From Plasmopara viticola (lineage: Eukaryota; Oomycota; Peronosporomycetes; Peronosporales; Peronosporaceae), in NCBI GenBank assembly GCA_001695595.3, contig MBPM02000008.1:1302001-1366000 (forward strand): a stretch of DNA of 64,000 nucleotides, read 5' to 3'. Below the pieces are notes generated by a model. The model did not search any database, had not been told where the DNA came from, and saw only the letters and a list, made by a program, of their open reading frames with translations. Both the position numbers and the translations under genes were made by a program. Numbering within the stretch: the first letter of the stretch is position 1; each line of letters starts with the position of its first letter. Positions 43,701 through 55,882 of the stretch are shown piece after piece.

Positions 43701-46079
43701 TAGACAGTCAAAACGCAGCGAACCACTTTAAAAGCGTCCGTTGTTTTTCGCCTTGAATCGTAACAGCATACGGAAAACTTTTCAAAAGTTTTATGAGCCT
43801 GGATGACCGCGCCACTTTACAAGAATTTCACGGCACCTGTTCAGCGTCTTTGCTTCGCTGTGTGGTCCACATTAAATTGCGGCTGATCTTAGTGGCTTGT
43901 GACGCAGGACGTGGCCGCTCTCATTTTGGCCCTACGCTTCTCCTCATAAAGAGCAGTGACTTCTGAGTGAAATGATGCACGCGCTCCACATTTCTCTTGG
44001 GCATTTAAGTTGCGGCTTGTCCGAGCATACCCAAAACAAAACCGAGATTCTTTGGCCATGTTAGTTGAATCAATTGCCGCGCATTTTGGCTAACGTCTCT
44101 GAGCAGAATCAATTAGACTCGACCCTTCGTAGCGCGCTCCGAGCTTGACCAAATGTTCAAAATACACTTCCTTATAAGCCTTCGGCTTATTTGCCTTGCG
44201 ATTAGTTTGACGTTGGCTATGGGCACTATCAACTGCTGAATGGCGTCTCGTTTTCACACTACCAGCAATGTTGAGTGCAATGGCAACACTTAAAGCAGTT
44301 CTAAGGTCCTCATCACTCGTATGGGACTCGAAGGCCTGAGATCAGGACGTCTCACTAAAATGTTTATTGCGTTGACATTTTCTCGGAAATGTCAATAGTC
44401 CATGTCTTTTCAGAAAGACTGAAGCTTTGTCCCAACAGTGATTGATCTTGTACATGAGGATCAAATCTATGAGTAGATTCTTAGTATCTACGGAGCTATG
44501 TCATGTTAAATTAACCGGTACAATTTTCCTGCGCATGTCAGAAAGGTCATCTTGTTTATCATAGGGGATGCAACCAAACCACTTAGCACATTTATAGCCC
44601 AATCAAAACCTGCTGCTAAAAACACTGTTCAAGTAGAGAATTCAAAGGAATAGGCTTTTCTATTCATATCAAAAGTACTTAAGCTTCAAGGATTAAAAGT
44701 ACTCTGGGTACTTTGGCCTAATGATGTAAAAGTGTACTAAGCCCATGCATCTTTGCGGACAGCGATAAATGCGCTTACTTATCTTAGCAATTAGCAAATT
44801 CAACTTGATATCAAATAAATAAAGCTCTATCCTTCCCGATTCGCTTTCGCGTAGGCCAAATAACGAAGAAATCCATCATAAACCTTTTACAAACAGAACG
44901 CAATTTCGACGCCAATCAAGAGCCATTACTCATCGCAGGTTGAGATGCCAGTTCACCCCTTGACAGCGACCTTCCTTAAGACATCGTAGATAAATATAAC
45001 AAACTCATATGAGTGGAGAAACTGTTGCGAGTGCACACATCAGATTAAGCCTGGTTCGTTGCTTGAAGCGACAACAACCTGGTGTATGATTTTTTTCTAG
45101 CGGAACATGATGATGTAATCAGCGACAATGTAGGCCGAGATGCATCTTATCCTTCAATATAACTACAATTAGTGCTCAACCCACATGCAGATCTGAGTGG
45201 ATGACGTGTGCAACTTATAGCCTGTCGGTCACACACAAGCTACTACACATAGCGTGTTTAAACTGGCGGACGTTTGTGAACTCATAAACTTAAGTGTTGC
45301 ATTTGCCTTGTTGGTAGCTAAGCGGCAATGAGATCATAGTGCTGCATGAATACAATTGAACATTTCGCATATCATTCGTATTGCACTGGAGGACAAACAT
45401 TAAGTATAAGGTCTAGTGTATTGAACACGATTCTGTAAAACTTTGTTCAGTCGCCAAAAACTCGCTTGCTGATCTTCACAGTGAGACATATTGAAATGGA
45501 AAATTTAAAATACCGATTTTTTTCGTGCGCTTGAGGGCTTTCTGCGCAGTATGTGCACTTAAGTGCCATATTCATGCGGTAACACTCGATTAAGAAAGAA
45601 TTTGCAAAAAAAACTTACTCAAAGTATTACTAGCGCATTCTTCATTGCAAGCAAATTTTGACATACAAGAGACAGCTTTGTTCGGCAGCTATCTGTCTGG
45701 ACAGAAGCTATAATACTCGTTTATGACCGTCTTCGTCGAGTCAAAGTATGCGCAGCCGATGTACTAGTTGGGAACGTGCTTAATGTCTTCGTACTGCCCG
45801 GCAAAACCATACCGGATTCCCTTTGAAAGCTCTTTTTGATGCTATAACAAGCACGGTGGCGCTGGCTGACCCACCACCGCTCAATGCCATTTTTCAATAG
45901 GCAATGTAAAACGCACAAGACAGCACTGTATTTGTGCAAATGGTTAGTCAAAACTAATTCCACAAATCATCTTGGACTCGTGATAAGACGAAAACAAATG
46001 GATTTACTTTTCGAGCTCAAGCAGCAAGTCACCTATCATACAAATTCGCATCCGGCAGATGCGTGAAGACGACTCTCAT
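40701..46079. other. Interval without supportable gene
   Basis: Repeat-derived looking DNA with only short frames. The only piece I can place is a decayed integrase on the minus strand (41,608-41,898). A short frame near 43,028-43,234 has charged residues but no domain. A small ATAAGCC/GGCTTAT hairpin occurs near 44,174. Confidence 0.5.
41608..41898 (-). mobile_element. Possible decayed Gypsy integrase fragment
   Basis: A 96-codon open frame includes NKYLPHLAFAMTDAVN, resembling the WxxYLPHLAFAYN block late in Gypsy integrase cores, followed at the expected distance by a degenerate FCLVYANAR (compare FYLVYGR). No catalytic residues are visible. The orientation is opposite to the neighbouring Gypsy remnants. 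Confidence 0.35.
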
Positions 46080-46430
46080 ATCCTTAACCTTTTGCCAGAA
46101 ATTAAGGTCAATAATCTATTCGCGTGAGGATAAAACTGATCACAAGTGCTATCAGGTATGACGAGGTCACAAAAGACCTAACACAAGTGCAATCGCTCTT
46201 GCACAATCACCGATACTGTAAGAACTAGCTGCTCAACAACGCGTCCGCGTGCACTTTGTAAATTTCTGCAAATCGTATACGAGGAGTTTGATTTGATTGT
46301 CATTGCAGCTAGTACGACCAGTAGCATAATTTATGCGTGAAAACTGGTGGTGCCACAAGGGCTGTCAACCGCCCCAGAGACGTTTAACTATCTGATTACA
46401 CAATAGTTTCGACGACTCTGGGCTTTTGAT
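46080..46430 (+). mobile_element. Decayed Gypsy reverse transcriptase fragment
   Basis: The translation VVPQGLSTAPETFNYLITQ near 46,347 matches the RT segment that follows the palm motif (PxGLxxAPxTF). A preceding CYQVRHDEVTKD-like reading near 46,150 matches the GYHQVR segment. Stops interrupt both. Confidence 0.6.
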
Positions 46431-49400
46431 TATTCAGATTTGACAAAATGTTCGTCCATAGCCATTCTAAGTCTTTCCTTTGGCTCTAAAATTGCATCCA
46501 GAACTTCAAAGCAATCCATGGCCGTTCAATTTTTCATTAAGCATGATCTAGTCGCCGCTTTAAGTATTTTTTTTTAATTGATAAGTCCCAACGAAAGTTT
46601 CGACTTCGGTTCAAACCTATTTTTGCCTATTTAGCTTAGAGAGCAGCAACGAGCTGTTATTGCTCTCGTGACAACGATTATTGCCTATTAAAAATGTACT
46701 CGATTCCTGGCCGAAAAATGTTTTCAGTATCTTCCTCATATATATGGCGGAAGCTTTGACGGTTGATCTCTTAATACCACGTTTGATTAGAATGTATATC
46801 AAGGTGTTTGGATTCTTCGGGACCTTTGAGTTTGGGTGAAACGTGTGCTTTCTATGAGCCAGGTCCAGCACATCCTCGTATAGTATCAATACCCGGATCT
46901 CTGAGTTAGACTTAACTGTTTCTGAAACATTGTTGGCGTTAACGCCAGCCAAGAACTGAGGTACTTTGATTCTTTAACTGTTTCTAGCTTTTATTTCTCT
47001 CGTAGTCCTTTTAAAGTGAGTAAACCTGACGGATAATAACGACCACATTCGTTGACCACGGTATACCAAAAATTGATTGTGCATTGCCATCTGACTCTGT
47101 TATTGTGAGGTTATACGACCCGTTTGCGGAATTACGACCCGCTTTTGGTGACACTCAGTCACTTTCTATCGCTATGCCTGGTAAATAAATGCTGACCGTT
47201 TACAAAGAGCATACCTGTGCTATGTTACCTACCTGTGGAGCAATCTTTTCCACATTTGATACGCTATCTTCGGCATCTTACGCTTCATTGCTACCAGAAA
47301 AGCTTGATAACCCTTAAAATAGGTTTAGCTAGTCGTCACATCTGTCTTATTTACATTTACTACCTTTGGTACCATCTACAGCTAATCTCGCTATCACTTG
47401 TCTTTTGACTCTATGGACTCGGCTTCTACTAAAAATATTTGAAGCCTTGGGCAACAAATATTATACACTCTTCAAGGCAAACATGAACTATGTGCCTTGC
47501 TTGCCACAGCCGTAACGGCAGCGATGAAATCCATCGGCACTGAACTTAAGACAGCGTGCTCGCAAATAATTGGATGTGGAAGAGCTCTCTAGCGAGCCTT
47601 TCACGGCATTAATCTTTTTAAGAGTGACTGTTTTCATTTTTGCTACCGAGATTTAAAAAAAGCTGAGCAACCAACAAATTATTCGTATAAGAGCCACCTT
47701 GGGTTTTTCGCCCCAAAATCAAAAGCCGTCATTTTTTAGCTCATGACGATATGTTCGCGAAGCCTAAGCGCCCCTTTCTTTTATGTGAGGAGGAGTGAGC
47801 GCTGGCGAAACTTGGCGAAACTTGGAGGATGTCATTTTTGAAGCTACTTTCGAATACTCCTTCATGTGTTCATAGGACACGAAACACTCAAGAAAAATTC
47901 TGTTAGAATGAGGGCCTAGCTTTTGGCTCAGTCTTCCTGCAAATACCAGGTCCACCAGCCTTCCTGTCTTTCTGTAATTGAGGTCCCTTCAGTGACCCTC
48001 TGTATTTTTGGCTAAGAATTGTCCTTCTTTTACAAGTCGTTTGCTTTGATTTATATCGGCTTGAACCACGCAGTAGGCACTACCACCACTGCTATGCTGC
48101 CTTCTTCCTTGAGCTTGAACTTTCCAGCTTTTCACATAAAAATTAGTTTGTGTAGCGACCCAATACCTTTCTAAAGTTTTGGCTCATTTTGGAAGGAAAT
48201 AATATTTAGCAATATCAATAAGCGACAGTCCACTTTGTTTTGGATAGACGCGTGTGAAACCATGCTGGTACAAAACTCCTATCAGCTATATGAAGCCCTA
48301 TCATTGAGCGTGCTCAATAAATCAGACTAATACATCTACAGGCGAAGCACTATCCGCCATACTAAAGCGATTTTCCTATGCTATCACAGTAAGTAGCCCT
48401 CTACGCGAGTCTGTCTATATATCGGAATAATTGCGGGCTGAAGAGGCAGCTGCATTTGCTGCCCTATATGCTTTTAAGCAGCCGGAACGCAAAATTGCGG
48501 TTGCAAAATCTTGTCGCTATGCAAGAATTGGAGATATGGCAGCTAACACGCAATTGCTGTATAAGTAAACGAATTTTTAAGCTGCACTTTTCGATCATAT
48601 TAGGCCAAAAGATCGCATATTTTCTTGCAACCCTTCACTAAGCAAAATGCTGTGTGGTCCCGTCACACCAGTCAGCATTGTGCAGTGAATTCTACGCCTA
48701 GGCGAGTGGGCTAATTTGGTTTGCCCTCTTGCAAGATTTTAGATTTGTTCGTACATCAGTCGGACGTGCAGTAACATCGCAATTATTGAGAACGATTAAA
48801 TCAGGCAAATTAGGTTCGATCTCAATATCGCGGTCCTACCTGCATCGCCAACTCAATAAGATCAATAAGTTAGGATAAGCTTAATTACTTAAAAATATGG
48901 AGCTGAGCTACTAACCATTCAAATTGACAGAAAGGCAATATCATAAATATTCTGAGCTGAAAAGAAAAGGAGGACCTGATTTGCCACCGCATCTATCATT
49001 CCATGTTGCCCCACTTTCTGTGGCTATGGGCATTCTTAATTAGACATGCAGCCACTTCCTAAACTTCTAATCCATATCCATACCGCACAACTCAAAGACG
49101 TCTTGCATTTTTACCCCTCACTCTTAGCATAAGAGTTAATACATGGTACCGATACCGATAATTAACGCCATACAGTGTAGAGTTATACTGTACAATGATA
49201 GGCAGACCAGTTTTCAGCGCATATGTTCACCAGCTGGGATTCTGAAAATTGATGTGAAAATCGGCTCTCTAGCTTCTTCATGGCCCATACAGGTCAAGGG
49301 GAGTTTGCATTGTGCCCAGTCTCGGTTAGTGCCACTTCTCGCCTCATCGAGAACGTGGCGACGGACGAAGAACGAATAAAAAACGGCGAGGCCAACAGTA

Positions 49401-49472
49401 TACAGTTGTTGCCCCATTTAGGTGCACGCAGTAAACAGGAAAACTTCGATCAGTTTATAGAGACCTGCACGC
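46431..49472. other. Interval without supportable gene
   Basis: No domain recognised on either strand. There is a short tandem duplication ggcgaaactt/ggcgaaactt near 47,805-47,827. The last few hundred bases presumably hold the promoter of the TKL kinase. Confidence 0.5.
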
Positions 49473-51901
49473 ATGATAAGGCGCTGCTCGCGAAATGGCA
49501 TGTTTGGTGTACTAGCGGCGATACAACTGACGATTGTCGTCTTCGCAGTGACATTAGGCACCGTGGAAAGTAGTGACAATGATCCCACCACTCTAGCAGC
49601 GCTCAAGACGCAGCGTCAGGAATGTCTCGCGTCTCCACCAAAGAGGATCACACTGACGCAGAGCAGGTCGTTGGCCAGTGCGGCCTATATCATTTTTAAA
49701 GACTGTGCCATCTTGACTATTCAAGCTAATACCCAAGGTGACGGTACTACGTCCATGGACGCTTCTGGACATAAGATTGAGGTCGTCCAGAGCTTTCCTA
49801 AAGTTGACTCGCTGTAAGAATTGTCGGTGCATGTGAATTGAGGTAAAAGGTTTGACGAGTCTATGGGTGCAGAAATTTATCAAACAACAAGATTAAAGAG
49901 ATTCAGGAAGCGGACGATACGTCAATCACGACACTGTAGGCTGCTTTGGTACAGATGTCGCTCATGAATAGGCTGATTGACTTTTTGTGTTCTCGTACAG
50001 AGATATATCGAGCAACGGTTTAATCGCTATGAACAAGATTTTGATCCCCAGCAGCGTTACTGTCCTGTAAGCACTATCATAGCTGTTACTGGCACTACCG
50101 TGTGACTAATACTGCCTTTTTTTCAATATACAGGATTGTCGATAATAACTTCCTTGCAGCATTGTTTGAAAGTGACATCCCCGACACTGTGACATCCATT
50201 TCCATGCGAAACAACAGTCTCATTTCCTTGCAGAATTTTGTCATAGGCGACCATATGCAAAATATCGACATTAGTGACAACTCGTTGCTCAAGCTCTATA
50301 TCTGGGATATGCCACCCAAGTTGCAGACCTTTCGGTGTCAAAATTGTGCCATCAAGGTCATTGCTGGACTTACATTTCCATCTGCCACGTCGCTTTTAAC
50401 ATTCGACCTAACAGGCAGCACTATCGAAATATTTGAAGTTGCTAACTCCAGTGTCCCAGTTCTTAACGCCGTACGAGACCTCGCAGTTACAACCGTTGGT
50501 GGCAATTGCAGTGATACTCGTGCCTCACGAATGGTTGCTCGTTCCACGCACCTTTGCGTGCTTTCAGACGCTGATTTTGACGACAAGTTTTATGTCGGAG
50601 ATTCTAAAACTACAGGTACCATGTTAACTGGGGAAGAGAGTGAGGATCATGGCGGGTATTTTAGCAATTGGATGATGTTAGCAATGACTTGTCTTGGTGG
50701 AATGTTGGTATGTATTGTCGGAGGTGTCGTCTTTGTCGTCTTTCGTCGCCGACACAAAAATCGGGACGTCGAACTTAAGAAAGCCGAGATTCTCGAATTT
50801 GACCCAGATGCCTCATTGTCATTTAAAGTGCCCAAATACGTACCAAGTCGCTCTACCGTTATGTCACGCACTGGCCGTACCGATTCAATCGTCGACACGA
50901 CGCTTAATAGGTCTGCGGCCAACTTTGTGTTCAATGACATTCGTACAGATGAAGACATTTTGCAATGTCGATTGCTTCAAGAAGACGTCGTACGGGGTGA
51001 TTTGCTGGCACAAGGGGGGTACGGAGCTGTGTACCTGGCAACGTTCCAGAATGTGAATGTCGTAATCAAACAATTGTTACCCGAACGTGCACGGGACAAG
51101 CGGTGTCTTGGTGGCTTTTTAGACGAGATTCGTCTATACTCGACATTGGATCATCCCAAAATTGTGCGCTTTGTTGGTGTCACGTGGAGCTCATTGCTGG
51201 ATATCAGTCTTGTCATGGAGTATATGCCAAATGGTGATTTATGCACTATGTTGCACGAGCAACATTTGCGTGAGAGTTGCAAACAAGTTGCACGTACGAA
51301 TTACAGTTGGTTTTACTCCTCCGATCGTGGCCATTCCGTCAAGTGCAAATCACTTTTGGCCCTTGATATTGCTGAAGCGCTGGTCTATCTACATTCGTTC
51401 GAGAGCCCGATCATTCATCGTGATTTGAAATCTAAAAACGTGCTTTTAAGCGAGACGTGGGAAGCCAAACTCACCGACTTTGGAATAAGTCGAGAATTAA
51501 CTGATGAAGAGACCATGACGGCAGAAATTGGAACAGTCTCGTGGATTGCTCCAGAGGTGCTACGAGGCGAGCAATACTCAGAGAAAGCGGACGTGTACTC
51601 TTTTGGTGTCATTTTAACCGAATTAGATACGTGTCGTCGGCCTTATGCAGACGGTATCCCAGGCGAGATCAATCGTGGCATGAACAACAAGACGTCGAAT
51701 ACGCAGATTGCAGTATTGGTGAGTGCTGGCACTTTACGACCGAATGTGCACGACGATTGTCCTCGGACTGTACGCAAATTAGTGGATAAATGCTTGGCAT
51801 TTAATCCTAAAGATCGTCCGTCAGCTCTGCAAATCCACTACGAATTACGTCACCTGGAGCTCGAGAATAAGCGGCTGGCGTGTCGGATGGGCGCAGAGTA
51901 A
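49473..51901 (+). CDS. LRR transmembrane TKL-family protein kinase, 3 introns, 745 aa
   Basis: Receptor-like Ser/Thr (TKL) kinase. Exons 49473-49813, 49873-49935, 50001-50066, 50134-51901; introns 59, 65 and 67 bp, all GT-AG and phase 2, each splitting a Leu codon (CT|A or CT|G). The two small middle exons are 63 and 66 bp, one LRR repeat each (LNLSNNKIKEIQ..., LDISSNGLIAM...). A signal peptide lies within the first 35 residues. Further LRRs follow, then a membrane helix at about 338-357 (NWMMLAMTCLGG...) and basic RRRHK. Kinase about 441-732: GQGGYGAV-type loop (AQGGYGAV), IK lysine 469, HRDLKSKN with D587, DFG D605, GTVSWIAPE. All catalytic residues present. Ligand unknown. Confidence 0.92.
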
Positions 51902-52324
51902 TTTAGTCCTTTCGCGTATGTAATGTGTAGAAAGCATTTTCGGATGTGCAAAGTGTGCTAGAAAGTTATTTAATAAAAAATTTTATGCTTGCTGTACTTT
52001 TATCGTCGCAATGATAATCATTGACTTAACGTTGTGAGACTTAGCAAGACACGTCCATTGTAATTGCTGTTTGATACCGACCGTCACTTTCCGCTACAAG
52101 CAATCGCATCGTTGGCTTAACGTTCGCTTTCGTAGCTGGCGATTAAACCGCCCTTGTAATAAAGGAAGACATTTTAAAACGCTTCTTTTAGCAATATTTC
52201 TTAAATCCACTGGATGGTGTCCGATGGGACAATGGGACACAATCGAGGCAGATCGGAATTTTCCAATCTGTCCGCCACTTAACTATTATTATTATCGGCA
52301 TATACCAAGTGGCCGACCATCAGT
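51902..52324. other. Intergenic region between the two TKL kinases
   Basis: Contains taataaaaaatttt (about 51,970), a plausible 3'-end region of the first gene. The rest should hold the promoter of the second. No gene is seen. Confidence 0.6.
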
Positions 52325-54858
52325 ATGTGGCGATCGCTTCAGAGTCATGACGGCTATGTGGTACTCGTTGTGTTGTGGGTAGTGCTAGTCGTACAACCGA
52401 CTAGAGCTCACATACTCGAGGAGAATGCATGCAATCGACCAGCTCCGAAGTTTGCAACGTTGCAACGCAGTAACGACACTTTTTCATGCGCAGAAGTCGT
52501 GTATGAAAACTGCTCGGTGGTCAAGCTTAGCTCCACGTTCAGTAATGGAACGACGATGATTGATGCAAGGAATCTAGGCATTGCAGCAGTCTCGAGTTTT
52601 CCAGCTGTTAGTACCGTTCTATTGTCAGAGAATCAAGTAACGACTATTTGCGAAGACAGCGATGCGATTGTCAAGATGCTGTACGTCGTATTGTAGTCCT
52701 CGATGCTTCTTTATAGTATTTATCATCTTGTTCCATTACAGAGATTTGTCAGCGAATGGACTCAGTGCATTAGATGCTTTATCGATCCCATCTAGTGTCA
52801 CTAAACTGTACGTCCGAGTTTTATTTTGCAGTCTTCATTACTTTAGTGACATTGTTTGTGTTCTCGTATAGGGTGCTCGACACCAACTCATTTAAAGAAC
52901 TCAATCGCGACGAATTACCCGAATCTGTCACGAATTTATCATTAAGAAACAATGAAATTTTCGTCCTCCCGGCATTTACATTCAGTGATTCGCTCATTGG
53001 ACTTGACATGAGCGATAATCCCATTCACGACCTATCCAAGTGGCATATGCCACCACAACTTCGACATTTCGGCTGTGTCAATTGCAAGATTGAAAAACTC
53101 TCTGGCATTGTATTTCCACCTTCTGGGTCATTGGCGTGCCTAGATCTTGGAGAGAATTCAATCGATTCTTTTGAACTTGCTCAATCAAAAATACCACTTG
53201 TGGCTGAGCTTGGGTTCTTTAATGTGGCAATTACCAGCACAAGTTGCCGTGACGCGAATGCTACGTTGCAAATAATTAATTCCGTGGCTATTTGCGTCTT
53301 GCCTGACGCTCTTTACAACAGGAAGTATGTAACTACCGCCGATGTCTTGGGTGATAGCGAACCACCAGATATCTCGTTACTTCCACCTCCAGAGTTAACT
53401 TCGTCAAATTGGATGCTAATAGCAATAATTGCTGGTGCGATATTATTGGTCGTGGTTGTTGGTGGAGCAGTGGGTTATCTCATCTCTCGGCATCGTCAAT
53501 TGATTCACCGGTTCAAAGTTCACACGCCCGACGTTCGGTCCAACTTTCGGTCAGTAATGGAAGCGCGTACGACGGCACTTCCAAGCTCCAATCAAACCTA
53601 CTTTGAGTGGACATTAACGACTGATAGTGTGACGGCAGAAATGGATAATGAGGGTGACGATACAATTGTTAGTAGTAGACGACGAGGCATGACGAACACA
53701 TCGAATTCGTCGCCTAAGTCGGTAAGATCCCGTTCGTTGGCTCATTTACAGAACGACATTCGCATTGACCAGGACATGCGCCACTTTCGATTGCTGGCCG
53801 AAGAAATAGTTCGAGGCAAGTTAATTGCCAAAGGAGGCTATGGCGCAGTGTACAAGGCCACATTCCGTGATACGATTGTCGTGATGAAACAATTGTTGCC
53901 CGAGCGAGCTCGAGATCCAAGGATGCTAAATGACTTTATGGATGAAATCCGAATGTGTGCGTCCTTGGACCATCCAAAGATTGTGACGTTTCTCGGGTTC
54001 ACATTCGCTTCACTCATGGATTTATCTGCTGTCTTTGAGTATATGCCAAATGGAGATCTTGCCACTTTGCTGCAAGACCAGCTTGAACAAGCGACACGGG
54101 ATCCAAAGGCTCGTGATGCGTTTTGTTGGTTCCCTTCGAAAGACTCGAAACAAGGTGAATTTCGATGCAAATCGCTACTTGCACTCGATGTGGCCGAGGC
54201 ATTGGTCTATTTGCATTCGTTTACAAGTCCAAAGATTCATCGTGATCTTAAATCAAATAACGTGCTTTTAGATCACAAATGGAAAGCAAAATTGACGGAT
54301 TTCGGCATCAGTCGAGAGCTTTCCGAAGATGAGACCATGACGGCTGAAATCGGGACCGTTTCGTGGATTGCGCCGGAAGTCTTGCGTGGCGATATGTATT
54401 CCGAGAAAGCTGACGTCTATTCATTTGGCGTCATCATGACGGAACTGGATACTTGTCGACGTCCATATTCCGAGGGAGTCCCATGTGAAGATCACGGTGG
54501 TGGCATTGCGAATCACACAAATGCTCGTATTGCAGTGTTGGTAAGTGCAGGGAAATTACGACCGAGTTTGAGTTCGAATTGTCCACAAAGTGTACGAGAG
54601 CTTGCAATTAAGTGTCTGGATACCAATCCGACTAAGCGACCGTCGGCGTTGCAACTTCACTTTGAATTGCGCAACTTGGAAGTGAGAAAGGACAATATCT
54701 CAATGTCAGGTCAAAAGACAAATCAATTGGTGTCGTACCCCAGGAGAAGTCACGATCGACCGACGTATAGGCAAAAGCGTCAAAATCTTGCCAAGTCTCG
54801 TACTGTTTTTGTTGAAGACACTGATGTTGCTGTGCTGTCGCGAGCCAATTTATTGTAG
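52325..54858 (+). CDS. LRR transmembrane TKL-family protein kinase, 2 introns, 802 aa
   Basis: Tandem paralogue of the preceding gene. Exons 52325-52680, 52742-52807, 52872-54858; introns 61 and 64 bp, phase 2, again splitting a Leu codon between LRRs. It has one single-LRR exon where the neighbour has two. Signal peptide about 1-28, ectodomain LRRs (LDLSANGLSALDAL..., LVLDTNSFKELN...), membrane helix NWMLIAIIAGAILLVVVVGG, and a longer juxtamembrane segment than the neighbour. Kinase: AKGGYGAV loop, MK lysine 480, HRDLKSNN with D599, DFG D617, GTVSWIAPE. A basic tail of about 50 residues after the kinase domain (SYPRRSHDRPTYRQKRQ...) is not found in the neighbour. Ligand unknown. Confidence 0.92.
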
Positions 54859-55089
54859 TATAATGAGTATTTCCGTAGCCTGGGGTCAGAACGACAAGTC
54901 TTTCTTCCCTATGGATACAGCCAAGCTTTGTATTAAAAGTCTGCTAAAAAGAGCCTTAAAAAATGGTCGTTAAGCGATTCTGATACTTCTTAATAAAAAA
55001 TTGATAACAAGATTTAAGTGAAAAAAGAAACCTTTATTATTGCGCGTATCAATCCTTTAGAATTGAGGATCAATCATTGCATGATCATG

Positions 55090-55619
55090 CATCTTCTTGT
55101 GCTAACGGGTCGGGTCCTGCATAGCCTCTTTCAACTTACCCAAGAAGGCACTGAGCGGTAATGAAAAAACTTGTGCAAGTGATGTTGCACTCGAGTTGAA
55201 GAATAGTCTGTACGGGCTTATACAGGCATGATGACTATGGTGTCAGGTGCTGCAAACAAGACTCTTCAAGTAGGGTCGATTCAATGCGTCAGTGACATGT
55301 GCTTATACTCCAAACGCGATAAATACGAGATAATCGCGTGTCTTACGTCGACGATCTCCTAGCTACTACTATTACGGCTACGTCCGCCGGTCGGTTCCTC
55401 ACGGCCCCGGAATTACTTTTTGACTAAAAGCCTATAATCGGCTCAAAAAACGATTCGAGATTCGAGTGAAGACTCTGTACACGCGTGCGTATGCCTAAGA
55501 TTGGGACGAGTCGATCGGTGAATTGCCTCGAAAGCACGACTAGACATGACATAAGCCAGACCGAAAATAGCAAACCTTCAAAAGCCAACGACTAAAATTC
55601 TAGTCCCTTGCTGAAAGCT
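55090..55619 (+). mobile_element. Left part of an older Copia element (RT region), interrupted by a nested element
   Basis: Reading across frames gives LKNSLYGLIQA near 55,195, LYSKRDKYEIIA near 55,295 and a KRFEIRVK block near 55,450, all typical of the second half of Copia RT. Its RNase H half reappears after the inner element at about 60,060. No 5' LTR or Gag was found, so the 5' end is lost or truncated against the kinase 3' region. Confidence 0.7.
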
Positions 55620-55832
55620 TGTTGAAAGTGTAGTGAGGTACATGCTTAGTTGACGTCACAAGTATCACAGGATTGTTTACAATTATTACCATGGTTTCGA
55701 AAATTGATTACGGACATAATGGTAGTCGCTAACTGGTCTAGAAAAATAAGGTTGCTTGTAGAAGCTTCTAGAATGATCTGCTTAGCTAAGGGCCTAAGTA
55801 TATTCACTTCGGTTTTTACCAACAAACCAACA
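55620..55832 (+). repeat. 5' LTR of decayed Copia
   Basis: Aligned to the right LTR through gacgtcacaagtatc, ggacataatggtagtcg and ggtttttaccaacaaa. It lacks about 30 bp present in the right LTR. It is followed directly by the primer-site-like ggttaaaagtcgcaccaag. Confidence 0.8.
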
Positions 55833-55882
55833 GGTTAAAAGTCGCACCAAGAAACCCACCCAGCACGCTTCACCCTCACAGC

